Assembly (NCBI RefSeq): GCF_001439605.1
Contig: NZ_LMBX01000011.1
Span: 375 to 64,374 of the forward strand
DNA: 64,000 nucleotides
DNA from: Cytobacillus praedii
Lineage (GTDB): Bacteria; Bacillota; Bacilli; Bacillales; Cytobacillaceae
Direction of reading: 5' to 3'
Position 1 is the stretch's first letter, and the number at the start of each line of letters is the position of its first letter. The translations under genes were made by a program, and so were the position numbers. Shown here one piece after another: positions 17,267 to 26,037 of the stretch. The notes under the pieces were generated by a model. The model made no database searches, was not told the DNA's origin, and saw only the letters and a list, made by a program, of their open reading frames with translations.

Positions 17267-17334
17267 TCATGTACATGATACGGTCATACCGATCCTATTT
17301 GGCGAAAGCATTTTTTAAGATAACAAATAGGATC
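17267..17334 (+). other. spoIIAA leader: 12-bp palindrome and 11-bp stem-loop
   Basis: TCATGTACATGA (17267-17278) is a perfect palindrome. GATCCTATTTG (17291-17301) pairs perfectly with CAAATAGGATC (17324-17334) across 22 nt, and the AAGGAGG ribosome-binding site begins 6 nt later. Both lie inside the predicted transcript. No T-run follows, so this is not a standard terminator; it may shape translation or RNA stability, or act as a binding site. Confidence 0.6.
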
Positions 17335-17355
17335 CTAGATAAGGAGGCTATGATA

Positions 17356-17706
17356 GTGAGTCTTACCATTAATTTAGAAGTGAAAAAAGATGTCCTATGT
17401 ATTCGTTTAAGCGGGGAATTAGATCACCATTCAGCTGATGAACTGCGGAGACAGGCGTCTAACGCAATTGAAGAATATGATATTCATCATATTGTCTTAA
17501 ATCTTGAACAGCTTTCCTTTATGGATAGCTCAGGTTTAGGCGTCATTCTAGGCAGATATAAACAAATCAAACAGCAGCATGGCGAAATGGTTGTTTGTGC
17601 AATTTCTCCAGCAGTCCAAAGATTATTCGATATGTCAGGCTTATTTAAAATTATCCGTTTAGAGCCGACAGAAGAATTTGCTTTGCAAAGACTGGGGGTT
17701 GCATAA
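17356..17706 (+). CDS. spoIIAA: Anti-sigma F factor antagonist SpoIIAA
   Basis: STAS-domain switch protein. When unphosphorylated it binds SpoIIAB and frees sigma-F in the forespore. The 116-aa product has the STAS core with [14 protein letters not shown], in which Ser58 is the residue phosphorylated by SpoIIAB. The GTG at 17356 (MSLT) is preferred: it lies 8 nt after AAGGAGG and matches the B. subtilis N-terminus, whereas the ATG at 17350 is only 2 nt from that site. First gene of spoIIAA-spoIIAB-sigF. The unusually structured leader is described separately. Confidence 0.95.
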   Translation: MSLTINLEVKKDVLCIRLSGELDHHSADELRRQASNAIEEYDIHHIVLNLEQLSFMDSSGLGVILGRYKQIKQQHGEMVVCAISPAVQRLFDMSGLFKIIRLEPTEEFALQRLGVA

Positions 17707-17709
17707 TCA

Positions 17710-18150
17710 ATGAAAAATGAGATGCAAATTAAGTTTAGTGCGTTAAGCCAAAATGAATCATTCGCTCGTGTAACTGTTGCAGCATTTATTAGTCAGCTTG
17801 ATCCAACAATGGATGAGTTAACTGAAATTAAAACAGTTGTATCTGAGGCAGTCACCAATTCAATCATTCATGGTTATGAACAAGATCCAAACGGGCTTGT
17901 GTATATTACTGTGAAAATCGAGGATGGTTTCATTGATATGTCCATCCGTGATGAAGGAATGGGAATAATGGATGTGGAAGAAGCACGTCAGCCGCTGTAT
18001 ACAACTAAGCCAGAACTTGAAAGATCAGGAATGGGCTTTACAATTATGGAAAATTTCATGGATGAAATCGAAATTCAATCGCAACCGGGGAAAGGCACAG
18101 AGATCCGATTAAGAAAGCATTTATCAAATAGTAAAATGCTATGCAATTAA
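17710..18150 (+). CDS. spoIIAB: Anti-sigma F factor and kinase SpoIIAB
   Basis: Binds and holds sigma-F, and phosphorylates SpoIIAA. The 146-aa GHKL-type kinase has the N-box [14 protein letters not shown], the G1 box RDEGMGIMD and the C-terminal [13 protein letters not shown] with the ATP lid. The ATG at 17710 comes 3 bp after the spoIIAA stop, indicating tight cotranscription and equal synthesis of the partner switch proteins. Length equals the B. subtilis protein. Confidence 0.96.
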   Translation: MKNEMQIKFSALSQNESFARVTVAAFISQLDPTMDELTEIKTVVSEAVTNSIIHGYEQDPNGLVYITVKIEDGFIDMSIRDEGMGIMDVEEARQPLYTTKPELERSGMGFTIMENFMDEIEIQSQPGKGTEIRLRKHLSNSKMLCN

Positions 18151-18162
18151 GGGAGTCTTGCT

Positions 18163-18921
18163 ATGGATGTGGAGGTTAAAGCAGAAAAGAGCCAAACTTT
18201 TTTGAAGGATCATGAAGTTAAGGAGCTAATCCAAAAAAGCCAGGCTGGAGATCAGGAATCTAGGGATTTAATTGTCCAAAAGAACATGCGTCTCGTCTGG
18301 TCAGTCGTTCAAAGGTTTTTAAACCGCGGCTATGAACCAGATGATCTCTTTCAAATCGGTTGTATTGGATTATTGAAATCAGTCGATAAATTTGACCTAA
18401 CGTTTGACGTAAAGTTTTCAACGTATGCTGTTCCAATGATTATTGGGGAGATTCAACGCTTTATACGTGATGATGGGACAGTCAAGGTCAGCCGCTCTTT
18501 AAAGGAAATGGGAAATAAAATTCGGAAAGCAAAGGATGAATTGTCTAAATCGCTTGGCAGAATTCCAACCGTGTCAGAGCTCTCCGAATTTCTTGAGATC
18601 CCGCCTGAAGATATTATCCTTGCTCAAGAAGCTAGTCGAACCCCATCATCCATTCATGAAACAGTTTACGAAAATGATGGGGACCCAATCACTTTGCTGG
18701 ATCAAATCGATGATGGAAATGAAGGAAAGTGGTTTGACAAGATTGCTTTGAAAGAAGCGATCAATGAACTAGATGACAGGGAACGATTAATCGTGTATTT
18801 ACGCTATTATAAAGATCAAACGCAATCTGAAGTGGCTGCAAGACTTGGCATCTCACAAGTTCAAGTATCTAGGCTTGAAAAAAAGATTCTCCAGCAAATG
18901 AAAGACCGTATGGATTTATAA
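18163..18921 (+). CDS. sigF: RNA polymerase sigma factor SigF
   Basis: First forespore-specific sigma factor. The 252-aa protein has region 2 (NMRLVWSVVQRFLNRGYEPDDLFQIGCIGLL), region 3 (KVSRSLKEMGNKIRKAKDEL) and region 4 with its helix-turn-helix (TQSEVAARLGISQVQVSRLEKK). The ATG at 18163 follows GGGAGTCTTGCT. It is kept inactive by SpoIIAB, encoded directly upstream. The stop codon lies inside the terminator hairpin at 18905-18938. Confidence 0.96.
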   Translation: MDVEVKAEKSQTFLKDHEVKELIQKSQAGDQESRDLIVQKNMRLVWSVVQRFLNRGYEPDDLFQIGCIGLLKSVDKFDLTFDVKFSTYAVPMIIGEIQRFIRDDGTVKVSRSLKEMGNKIRKAKDELSKSLGRIPTVSELSEFLEIPPEDIILAQEASRTPSSIHETVYENDGDPITLLDQIDDGNEGKWFDKIALKEAINELDDRERLIVYLRYYKDQTQSEVAARLGISQVQVSRLEKKILQQMKDRMDL

Positions 18922-18938
18922 TCCATACGGTTTTTTTA
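18905..18938 (+). terminator. Terminator of the spoIIA operon
   Basis: CCGTATGGATT pairs with AATCCATACGG around a 2-3 nt loop, followed by seven T. The left arm encodes the last residues of SigF. Confidence 0.92.
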
Positions 18939-18979
18939 TGCTGTAAAAGGATTAGTTTTGAAAAAGGCCTATTGATTTT

Positions 18980-19131
18980 GCAAAAACGGCTTTATTTTCC
19001 AAGCCTCTAAGTTTAATTGCAAACCTCGAAGTTTTTTTGCAACCCTAATTGCAAATCCAGGAGCTTATCTGCAACCCGCCAAATATAATTGCTACCTCCA
19101 GAATTTATGTACAAACCTCCATATTTATTCT
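18980..19131 (+). repeat. Degenerate 20-bp tandem repeat before spoVAA
   Basis: Units start CAAnCCTC and end TTTAATTG or similar at 19000, 19020, 19052, 19072, 19092 and 19112, a 20-bp spacing with one shortened 12-bp unit at 19040. Typical units are CAAGCCTCTAAGTTTAATTG and CAAACCTCGAAGTTTTTTTG. It fills much of the 315-bp gap between sigF and spoVAA; no gene is seen. Confidence 0.6.
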
Positions 19132-19168
19132 AAATGTGCATCAAATGTGTAATACCCAATTATTGGTC

Positions 19169-19199
19169 GTCATGAAGAAAATATATGTAACTCATACTA
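19169..19199 (+). promoter_or_regulatory. Sigma-G-like promoter of the spoVA operon
   Basis: GTCATG (19169-19174), an 18-nt spacer and CATACTA (19193-19199), a good match to the sigma-G -10 element. The -35 is weaker. It lies 37 nt before the spoVAA start. Sigma-G control of spoVA is established in B. subtilis. Confidence 0.55.
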
Positions 19200-19236
19200 G
19201 TGATACAAGGAAATAACTGTGTGGGAAGTGAACGAA

Positions 19237-19857
19237 ATGGAACGAACGGTTTATATTCGATTGCGACACCGCATACAAGTAAGAGCACGAGAGGAAATTT
19301 TACTTAAGGATATTGCTCAATTAATTGTCGAAGAAAGGTTTTATGAGCAGTTAAGTCATATGAAGGTTTATGAGGTAACGGAGCAAGACCGTAATATCAT
19401 TATTATTGATGTCATGATGGTTATCCGTTTAATTACAGAAATGCTGCCCAACATAGAAATTCAAACACAAGGCTCATCTCAAGTCATTGTTGAAGTAGTG
19501 CCTGAAAAAAAGAAGGTATCCCTGCCCCTTTTTGTTTTGGTATGGCTTTTATTGTTTATTGGTGCTGCACTTACCATAATGAATTTTCATGAGGATGTTA
19601 GCATGCAGGCGGTTCAGCAGCGGATTTACACAATCATTACTGGAGAAATTGATGATAAACCTTTAATCTTTCAGATTCCATATTCCATAGGTCTGGGACT
19701 AGGAATGATTCTTTTCTTTAATCACCTTTTTAAGAAGCGTCTTAATGAAGAGCCGAGCCCTCTAGAAGTAGAAATGTTTAATTATCAGCTGGATCTAGAC
19801 AATTATGTGGCAATGAACGAAAACAAAGAAAGTATGAAAAATATTGACGAGCGGTAA
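19237..19857 (+). CDS. spoVAA: Stage V sporulation protein AA
   Basis: Component of the SpoVA system needed for dipicolinic acid uptake into the forespore. The 206-aa protein has a soluble N-terminal half (to about residue 90) and two membrane helices (PLFVLVWLLLFIGAALTIM, and IGLGLGMILFFNHLF), with the conserved end KKRLNEEPSPLEVEMFNYQLDLDNYVA. The ATG at 19237 (MERTVYIRLRHR) aligns with the B. subtilis start and gives the same length; a GTG at 19219 is possible but adds six unconserved residues. The last 14 bp overlap spoVAB. Confidence 0.93.
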   Translation: MERTVYIRLRHRIQVRAREEILLKDIAQLIVEERFYEQLSHMKVYEVTEQDRNIIIIDVMMVIRLITEMLPNIEIQTQGSSQVIVEVVPEKKKVSLPLFVLVWLLLFIGAALTIMNFHEDVSMQAVQQRIYTIITGEIDDKPLIFQIPYSIGLGLGMILFFNHLFKKRLNEEPSPLEVEMFNYQLDLDNYVAMNENKESMKNIDER

Positions 19858-20269
19858 TGTTGTCTTAGTCATGTTTGTTGGTCTTGCTGGAGGATTAGCA
19901 GTAGGCTCAGGGTTCGTAGCTTTTTTGTCTGTATTAGGAGTAATACCTAGACTTATGCAGCTAACAAAAACAATGAAGAGGATTCGGTATTATGAATGGG
20001 CAGTTGTATTGGGTGCTGTCATAGGTGGAATGAGTACGTTATGGGATCCGATCTTTCACCTTACAGCCTATTTGCTCGTACTAATCGGTTTGGCATCCGG
20101 GATATTTGTAGGAATGATTGCAGCAGCTTTGACAGAAGTGCTGAATGTTCTGCCTATCCTTGCAAAAAGAATAGGGATTGATGGACAAATTGTATTTTTA
20201 TTAATGGCCATTGTGTTTGGGAAGATTATAGGATCGCTCTTTCAGTGGATCTATTTTGTAGATAAGTAA
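19844..20269 (+). CDS. spoVAB: Stage V sporulation protein AB
   Basis: A 141-aa integral membrane protein of the spoVA operon with four or so hydrophobic helices (VVLVMFVGLAGGLAVGSGFVA through IVFLLMAIVFGKIIGSLF). Start is the TTG at 19844, inside the end of spoVAA. The overlap and lack of a close ATG support coupled translation. The next gene in B. subtilis would be spoVAC; here it is the AEa-type gene, 42 bp on. Confidence 0.9.
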   Translation: MTSGNVVLVMFVGLAGGLAVGSGFVAFLSVLGVIPRLMQLTKTMKRIRYYEWAVVLGAVIGGMSTLWDPIFHLTAYLLVLIGLASGIFVGMIAAALTEVLNVLPILAKRIGIDGQIVFLLMAIVFGKIIGSLFQWIYFVDK

Positions 20270-20311
20270 CAGAAAATAACTGATAAACCTATAACGAAAG
20301 GATAATAAAAC

Positions 20312-20887
20312 ATGGAGGATCATCGGAGGCACGTAATTTTAATTACAGATGGGGATGATTATGCTAGAAAATCAATCGAATACATAGCCAATGAAATCGG
20401 AGGCAGATGTATCTCCTTATCTCACGGAAATCCTACCACATTAGACGGAGCCCTAATTGTTAAGCTTATTAAAAAAGCACCGCATGACCCAGTATTTGTC
20501 ATGTTTGATGATAGTGGTTTTGTAGGCGAAGGTGCTGGTGAACGCGCTTTAAAGTATGTTGCAGGACATAAGGATATCACTGTATTGGGGATTATTGCAG
20601 TTGCTGCAAAAACAAGACAAGCTGAATGGGCTAAAGTTGATGTTTGCATCGACCGTGATGGAGTATTAACCCCTAATGGAGTCGATAAATATGGCCTTCA
20701 AGAAATGGAAAAAGGACGACTTTATGGTGACACAGTCTATTGTCTTGATGAAATTGATGTCCCAATTAAAGTTGGAATTGGTGATATAGGTAAAATGGCC
20801 AAAAAAGACCATTATGAAATTGGCTCGCCAATTACGAAAAAGGCCGTAGAACTTGTATTGGAAAGGAGTGGTTATCGTGGCAGATAA
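20312..20887 (+). CDS. spoVAEA: Stage V sporulation protein AE, soluble (AEa) type
   Basis: A 191-aa soluble protein with no membrane segment, beginning [21 protein letters not shown] and containing [19 protein letters not shown] and a long [31 protein letters not shown] region. This is the soluble SpoVAEa family, not the membrane SpoVAEb. In B. subtilis it lies between spoVAEb and spoVAF; here it follows spoVAB directly. The ATG at 20312 follows GAAAGGATAATAAAAC. Its end overlaps the start of spoVAF by 11 bp. The exact role of AEa is not known; it has been connected with germination efficiency. Confidence 0.85.
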   Translation: MEDHRRHVILITDGDDYARKSIEYIANEIGGRCISLSHGNPTTLDGALIVKLIKKAPHDPVFVMFDDSGFVGEGAGERALKYVAGHKDITVLGIIAVAAKTRQAEWAKVDVCIDRDGVLTPNGVDKYGLQEMEKGRLYGDTVYCLDEIDVPIKVGIGDIGKMAKKDHYEIGSPITKKAVELVLERSGYRGR

Positions 20888-22373
20888 TAAGATGAAAAAT
20901 AAAATGCCCATTCCTGATTCGGTGGAAGAAATTGAAAAGTATATGAAAAATAGAATCGGGTTAGGGGACAGTTTTGATTTAGGTGTAAGGAAGCTTAAAG
21001 TTCTCAGAAAAGACGTACATTTTTATTTTGTAAATGGGTTAACCGATACACAGTTTATTATCGAAATTGTTGAAGAACTTGTGGCAATCAATGATAACGA
21101 GAAATTATCTGCAAATCTAAGTAAAATAGTTGAAAATAGGTTAGTTCACCAATCTGTAGCCCAAATAAAAACTATGGATGAGCTTGTGGACCAAGTGTTA
21201 TCAGGTTTAATTGTTGTTGTAATGGAAGGCGTTACACACGGCTTGGTTGTTGATGTCCGCAGCTATCCGGGAAGAACACCAATGGAGCCGGATACGGAAA
21301 AAGTGGTCCGGGGATCAAGGGATGGGTATGTAGAAAATATTATCATTAACACGGCACTGACAAGAAGAAGAATTCGAGATGAAAGGCTTCGCTTTGAAAT
21401 TATGAGAGTTGGTGAAAGATCAAAAACAGATGTGGCAATAGGATATATTAAAGATATTGCCAATCCTGATTTAATTGATGTCATTCGAAAAGAAATTGCA
21501 GCTATACAAATTGATGGAATTACAATGGCTGACAAAACAATCGAGGAATTTCTATTAAAGCAAGGATATAATCCTTTTCCGCTCGTACGCTATACTGAGC
21601 GAGCGGACGTTGCTGCAACCCATTTGCTTGAAGGACATGTACTAATATTTGTTGATACCTCACCCAGTGTGATGATTTCACCTACAACATATTTTCATCA
21701 TTTACAGCATGCAGAAGAGTACCGCCAATCACCTGCCGTAGGTACATTTGTACGCTGGATTCGTTTTCTTGGAGTGGCTTCTTCCTTGTTTTTGCTGCCG
21801 CTTTGGTTTTTATTTGTATTAGAGCCGTCTTTATTACCCGAAAGTATTGCATTTATTGGACCGAATGAAGAAACAAATATACCGGTGATACTTCAATTAT
21901 TCCTTGCGGAAATAGGGATTGAACTGCTGCGGATTGCAGCTATCCATACACCAACGCCTTTATCAACAGCCATGGGCTTAATAGCTGCCGTCTTAATTGG
22001 ACAAATCGCTATTGATGTTGGTTTATTTGTTCCGGAGGTCATTTTATATGTGTCACTAGCTGCTATTGGAACTTATACGACGCCAAGCTATGAATTAAGT
22101 ATTGCTAACAAGCTATTTCGTCTCCTATTTTTAGTCTTAGTTGCAATATTTCATACACCGGGGTTTGTCGCTGGAATTACGATATTTATCCTTTTCCTGG
22201 CGAATATGAAACCGTTAAACACACCGTATTTATGGCCATTTATCCCATTTCATCCAAAAGCATTATGGCGTATATTAGTTCGTGCATCAGTACCAGGTTC
22301 GAGTATACGGCCAAGTATTGTTCATACGACAAATCGCTATAAGCAGCCATCGAAAAACAGTTCCTCAAAATGA
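20877..22373 (+). CDS. spoVAF: Stage V sporulation protein AF
   Basis: GerA-A-like membrane protein associated with the SpoVA system. The 498-aa product has a large soluble N-terminal domain (to about residue 280, with [12 protein letters not shown] and [23 protein letters not shown] motifs shared with germinant receptor A subunits) and a C-terminal membrane domain of about five helices. The GTG at 20877 is 8 nt after GAAAGGAG; the longer frame from 20853 lacks such a site. A strong terminator follows at 22449, so it ends the operon. Confidence 0.93.
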   Translation: MADNKMKNKMPIPDSVEEIEKYMKNRIGLGDSFDLGVRKLKVLRKDVHFYFVNGLTDTQFIIEIVEELVAINDNEKLSANLSKIVENRLVHQSVAQIKTMDELVDQVLSGLIVVVMEGVTHGLVVDVRSYPGRTPMEPDTEKVVRGSRDGYVENIIINTALTRRRIRDERLRFEIMRVGERSKTDVAIGYIKDIANPDLIDVIRKEIAAIQIDGITMADKTIEEFLLKQGYNPFPLVRYTERADVAATHLLEGHVLIFVDTSPSVMISPTTYFHHLQHAEEYRQSPAVGTFVRWIRFLGVASSLFLLPLWFLFVLEPSLLPESIAFIGPNEETNIPVILQLFLAEIGIELLRIAAIHTPTPLSTAMGLIAAVLIGQIAIDVGLFVPEVILYVSLAAIGTYTTPSYELSIANKLFRLLFLVLVAIFHTPGFVAGITIFILFLANMKPLNTPYLWPFIPFHPKALWRILVRASVPGSSIRPSIVHTTNRYKQPSKNSSSK

Positions 22374-22448
22374 TATCTATTCATTGCGGATTTCACTGAA
22401 TTGTGTTAAAATTTTTTAAAATTAACAAAGAAAAAACGACATAAAGCA

Positions 22449-22487
22449 AAAAATAGACAGTTTCTTATAAAGATACTGTCTATTTTC
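22449..22487 (+). terminator. Terminator of the spoVA operon
   Basis: AAAATAGACAGT pairs with ACTGTCTATTTT around TTCTTATAAAGAT, with a downstream T-rich tail. Confidence 0.88.
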
Positions 22488-22555
22488 TAATCGTACATTA
22501 GGAAATTATAGGATCGGAAGTTGTAGGTAACTTTATGAGAAGTTAGTCTGCTTTC

Positions 22556-22725
22556 AGCTCTTCAAGGAATGACTTCGGCAGCATCAGCATCGTACGAGTA
22601 TAAGCAAAAGTTTATAGGAGGAACGCCTCGAGGACACAAGAAAATCATCCCCAAAAAGGGAAAGAGGACATCTTTCTGGGATGCTCGTCTTGTACTTGCC
22701 GGGAGTGATCAAGGCACTTGCACAT
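22556..22725 (+). repeat. Family-B intergenic repeat (copy B4) in the lysA leader
   Basis: Begins near AGCTCTTCAAGGAATGACTT and ends AAGGCACTTGCACATTT. Core landmarks CGCCTCGAGGACACAAG, GGGATGCTCGTCTTGTACTT and GCCGGGAGTGATCAAGG match other copies. It creates an in-frame extension of lysA (to 22569) that should not be read as protein. Confidence 0.75.
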
Positions 22726-22763
22726 TTGGTCATAATATAAGTTTAGAGGGAAGAGGTAGATCT

Positions 22764-24083
22764 ATGCATTTAAACGGTACATCGAAAGTAAATGACAAAG
22801 GGCATTTGGAGATAGGCGGATTAGACACTGTTGAGCTAGCTGAACAATTTGGAACACCCTTATATGTTTACGATGTTTCATTAATTAGAGAAAGGGCAAG
22901 AGGCTTTAAACAAACATTTGAAAAATTGGGAGTAACCGCTCAAGTTGCGTACGCGAGCAAAGCCTTTTCAACAATTGCGATGGTTCAACTAGCAGACGAA
23001 GAAGGGCTTTCTCTTGATGTTGTTTCTGGTGGAGAATTATATACTGCATTAGCGGCGGAATTTCCACCTGAAAGAATTCATTTTCATGGGAACAACAAAA
23101 GTAAAGAAGAGCTGGAAATGGCACTAAAGCACGGTGTTGGCTGTATCGTAGTTGATAATTTTTTTGAATTAGAGCTCCTTCAATCGATTTGTGAAGTGAC
23201 GGAAACGAATACGAAAATTCTATTGCGAGTGACACCTGGGGTAGAAGCACATACACATGAATATATTACAACTGGGCAGGCAGATTCTAAATTTGGCTTT
23301 GATCTCCAAAATGGACAAGCAGAAAAAGCAATGAAGATGGCTTTAAAATCATCAAAAATTGAACTGCTCGGCTTGCATTGTCATATCGGTTCACAAATTT
23401 TTGAAACTGCTGGATTTATCGTTGCTGCCAAGAAAATATTTGAGAAACTGAATGAATGGAAAGAGTCATATGCTTTCGAATCAAAGGTGTTAAACTTAGG
23501 TGGGGGTTTTGGTATTCGCTATACGAATGAGGATCATCCACTGCCAGCAGGTCGATATGTAGAAGAAATTATTGAAGAAGTACAAAGACAGGCAGATCAT
23601 TTTGCAATGAACATGCCTGAAATATGGATTGAACCAGGTCGTTCTCTTGTTGGGGATGCTGGTACAACCTTGTATACGATAGGATCCAGTAAAGAAGTCC
23701 CTAATGTTCGTAAATATATCGCCGTGGATGGCGGGATGAGCGATAATATTAGACCAGCACTCTATCAAGCAAAATATGAAGCAATCTTAGCCAATCGAGC
23801 ATTAGAGAAAACGGAGGAAACGGTATCTGTTGCAGGGAAATGCTGTGAATCCGGTGATATGCTCATATGGGATATTCCACTTCCAAAGTCAGATCATAAT
23901 GATTTGCTGGCAGTTTTTTGCACCGGGGCTTATGGTTATGCGATGGCGAATAATTATAATCGGATTCCAAGACCGCCTGTCGTCTTTGCTGAAAATGGAG
24001 AATCAAAGCTAGTTGTAAGAAGAGAAACGTACGAAGATCTAATTCGCTTGGACTCTTCAATCAAAGAAAAGATTAATAATTAA
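22764..24083 (+). CDS. lysA: Diaminopimelate decarboxylase
   Basis: Last step of lysine biosynthesis: meso-diaminopimelate to L-lysine and CO2, PLP-dependent. The 439-aa product has the fold-III PLP lysine (Lys66 in VAYASKAFST), the LHCHIGSQ segment, the glycine loop NLGGGFGIRY, EPGRSLVG and the second-domain active-site GKCCESGD and CTGAYGY. The ATG at 22764 (after GAGGGAAGAGGTAGATCT) gives exactly the length of B. subtilis LysA; the open frame to 22569 runs through repeat B4. Position after spoVAF is the B. subtilis order; ppiB is not found after it. Confidence 0.95.
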   Translation: MHLNGTSKVNDKGHLEIGGLDTVELAEQFGTPLYVYDVSLIRERARGFKQTFEKLGVTAQVAYASKAFSTIAMVQLADEEGLSLDVVSGGELYTALAAEFPPERIHFHGNNKSKEELEMALKHGVGCIVVDNFFELELLQSICEVTETNTKILLRVTPGVEAHTHEYITTGQADSKFGFDLQNGQAEKAMKMALKSSKIELLGLHCHIGSQIFETAGFIVAAKKIFEKLNEWKESYAFESKVLNLGGGFGIRYTNEDHPLPAGRYVEEIIEEVQRQADHFAMNMPEIWIEPGRSLVGDAGTTLYTIGSSKEVPNVRKYIAVDGGMSDNIRPALYQAKYEAILANRALEKTEETVSVAGKCCESGDMLIWDIPLPKSDHNDLLAVFCTGAYGYAMANNYNRIPRPPVVFAENGESKLVVRRETYEDLIRLDSSIKEKINN

Positions 24084-24112
24084 CAGCAGCGTTTTATATG
24101 TTCGGAGAAAGC

Positions 24113-24190
24113 GCGAAAAGGCTTGTAGGATGTGAGTGCATGCAATTTTGGTCATTTATTGAATGTACTCCCTGCAGGCTTTTTTGTATT
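24113..24190 (+). terminator. Probable terminator after lysA
   Basis: GCTTGTAGG pairs with CCTGCAGGC (two G-U pairs) across a long loop, followed by TTTTTTGT. The long loop makes it weaker than others in the window. Confidence 0.45.
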
Positions 24191-24298
24191 TAATCTTATT
24201 AATTACTAGAGTAGCATGGAAAAATAAAAAGGATTCGTGTAGAATAGAACTAATCCTTGGATATGTGAAGACATAAAGATTCTGTTACAGGAGGTTTT

Positions 24299-24394
24299 AT
24301 GAAAAAAAGCAATTGGATTCTTTTTATTCTATTAATAGCAATGAGTTTAGCGTGGGGACTTTATTATTGGTTTTTTATTGTTCCATCTAAGTAG
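24299..24394 (+). CDS. Hypothetical 31-aa single-pass membrane peptide
   Basis: ATG at 24299 follows CAGGAGGTTTT; the stop TAG is at 24392. The product is MKKSNWILFILLIAMSLAW followed by a short aromatic stretch and IVPSK, so almost the whole peptide is one membrane helix rich in Trp, Tyr and Phe. It lies alone between lysA and ribT. I do not recognise the family. The strong ribosome-binding site, the positive N-terminus and the helix make translation plausible. Confidence 0.6.
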   Translation: MKKSNWILFILLIAMSLAWGLYYWFFIVPSK

Positions 24395-24537
24395 AGCCCA
24401 GAAAAATTTTTAGAATAAATAAACAGCTGAAAAATCAGCCATTAGTGTACAAACTAGTGCTGTGTACATATATTAATATTACAGTTTGAAATACTAAATT
24501 TTTGGGGAAAATAAGATGGAATGCTAAAATCTAATGA

Positions 24538-24918
<381 letters not shown>

Positions 24919-24942
<24 letters not shown>

Positions 24943-25467
24943 TTTTTGTATAAAGCGTGCGTTTCTTTTTAATGCATCTAACCGTTCCTGGATAACATTG
25001 CTTCGGTCTCGAGCAGAATGGCGATGAACCAATTTGCTATTATTTAAATCACTTGCTGAACCCCATATGAAGCCGAGATCGCTGCATCCTGCTTTGCAGC
25101 TCTCAATTAACATCGGATCAGTTAGTGGAATTGTGTAGCTAGAGTAAGGTTTTTCTATGGCTATAGCTTGTTGTCTTAATATGAGGTCATTCAGAAATTT
25201 TTCAGCATCAATTCCTAAATGAAGAAGCTTATTTTTTTGGTTATTTAGGATGGCAATCGACTTGTCGATGGTCTTTTTAGCGCCAAGAAAATTTTCACGC
25301 CGTTGATGGTAATTTGAAACTGCTAGGAGGATCAGACCTACCCAGATAGACTGTTTATTGTTTGGATCTACCTCTTTCCAGTATTCTTCTAGGACTTCAT
25401 GACATTCGAAATAATCTCTATCCCCATGAAAATGCATCAAAAATTCGATATATGCTCTCGGATACAC
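24919..25467 (-). CDS. ypuF: YpuF-like DUF309 protein
   Basis: A 182-aa protein with the DUF309 signature near the N-terminus (DRDYFECHEVLEEYWKE) and WVGLILLAVSNYHQRRENFLGAKK, an all-helical metal-site-like fold of unknown function. The GTG at 25467 is used because AGGAGGTGAAGAG lies directly upstream; a longer frame to 25548 lacks a site. It is convergent with ribT and ends HTEKGSE, the same seven residues as RibT, because both ends are read from the arms of one palindrome. It corresponds to B. subtilis ypuF, which also lies next to ribT. Confidence 0.82.
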
Positions 25468-25545
25468 CTCTTCACCTCCTATAAATATATATTTATCATA
25501 CCATAGAAAATTTGATCTAAATATCCAACAGTATGTTAAAGAAAA

Positions 25546-25571
25546 CAAAAAAAACCCGGCAATAACCGGGT
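25546..25571 (-). terminator. Terminator after the YjcZ-type gene
   Basis: On the minus strand ACCCGGTTATTGCCGGGT is followed by a run of T residues. It lies 19 nt beyond the stop of the small spore gene. Confidence 0.85.
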
Positions 25572-25589
25572 CATAATTATTATTTTAGC

Positions 25590-25685
25590 TTAGCACCAAG
25601 CCGCTCCTACAATAATCAGCAGAATGAACAAGACCACAAGTAAAGCAAACCCTGTTCCACAGCACCCATCGTGTCTTTTAGACAT
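25590..25685 (-). CDS. YjcZ-family small sporulation protein
   Basis: A 31-aa peptide: MSKRHDGCCGTG, then a hydrophobic helix FALLVVLFILLIIVGAAW ending in Cys. The FALxVVLFILLIIVGA helix is the hallmark of the YjcZ/YqgC-type small sporulation proteins found in many Bacillus. The ATG at 25685 lies downstream of CAGGAGGTATG; the TAA at 25590 is followed by a terminator. A possible sigma-K promoter (ACA, 16 nt, CATAAAAT) lies about 40 nt upstream on the minus strand. The role in spores is unknown. Confidence 0.85.
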   Translation of the reverse strand: MSKRHDGCCGTGFALLVVLFILLIIVGAAWC

Positions 25686-25795
25686 ACATCATACCTCCTG
25701 TTTCTTTTGTTGTTTCAATATCATTTTATGTAGGCAAATACCAAATTGTATGGGCGAATGAAGGAATAATTTATAGGTTTTGAGTTAGAGAATGG

Positions 25796-25947
25796 TTAGC
25801 TACAGCGGCTATACATATAAACTTCGGGTCTCCTCTGCAACGATTGCGTCAACATCGGTTCGCTTCCGCTCACCGTGTTACCTTTATCGAAAGGAAGAGT
25901 CCCTCCAGTTTGTATGGTGATGAATAAGCCGCCGCTTTTGCATTTCT
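25796..25947 (-). repeat. Family-A intergenic repeat, inverted and diverged (copy A3)
   Basis: Starts GTTAGCTACAGCGGCTAT and ends GCCGCCGCTTTTGCATTTCT. Landmarks ACTTCGGGTCTCC, GTCAACATCGGTTCGC, CACCGTGTTACCTTTATC and CCCTCCAGTTTGTATGG are kept. It fills half of the 352-bp gap between the YjcZ-type gene and scpA; no gene is seen in the rest. Confidence 0.85.
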
Positions 25948-26037
25948 AATATTTTTCTATTGGATAGCTCACTTTTATAATTTATACTATAGTAGTCTTT
26001 AATGTGGAACTTAATAAGGAAATTTTGGTGAGTAGTA

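Noticed and set aside
22569-22763. 65-residue N-terminal extension of LysA
   Set aside because: It translates repeat B4; the ATG at 22764 gives the normal family length and has its own ribosome-binding site.
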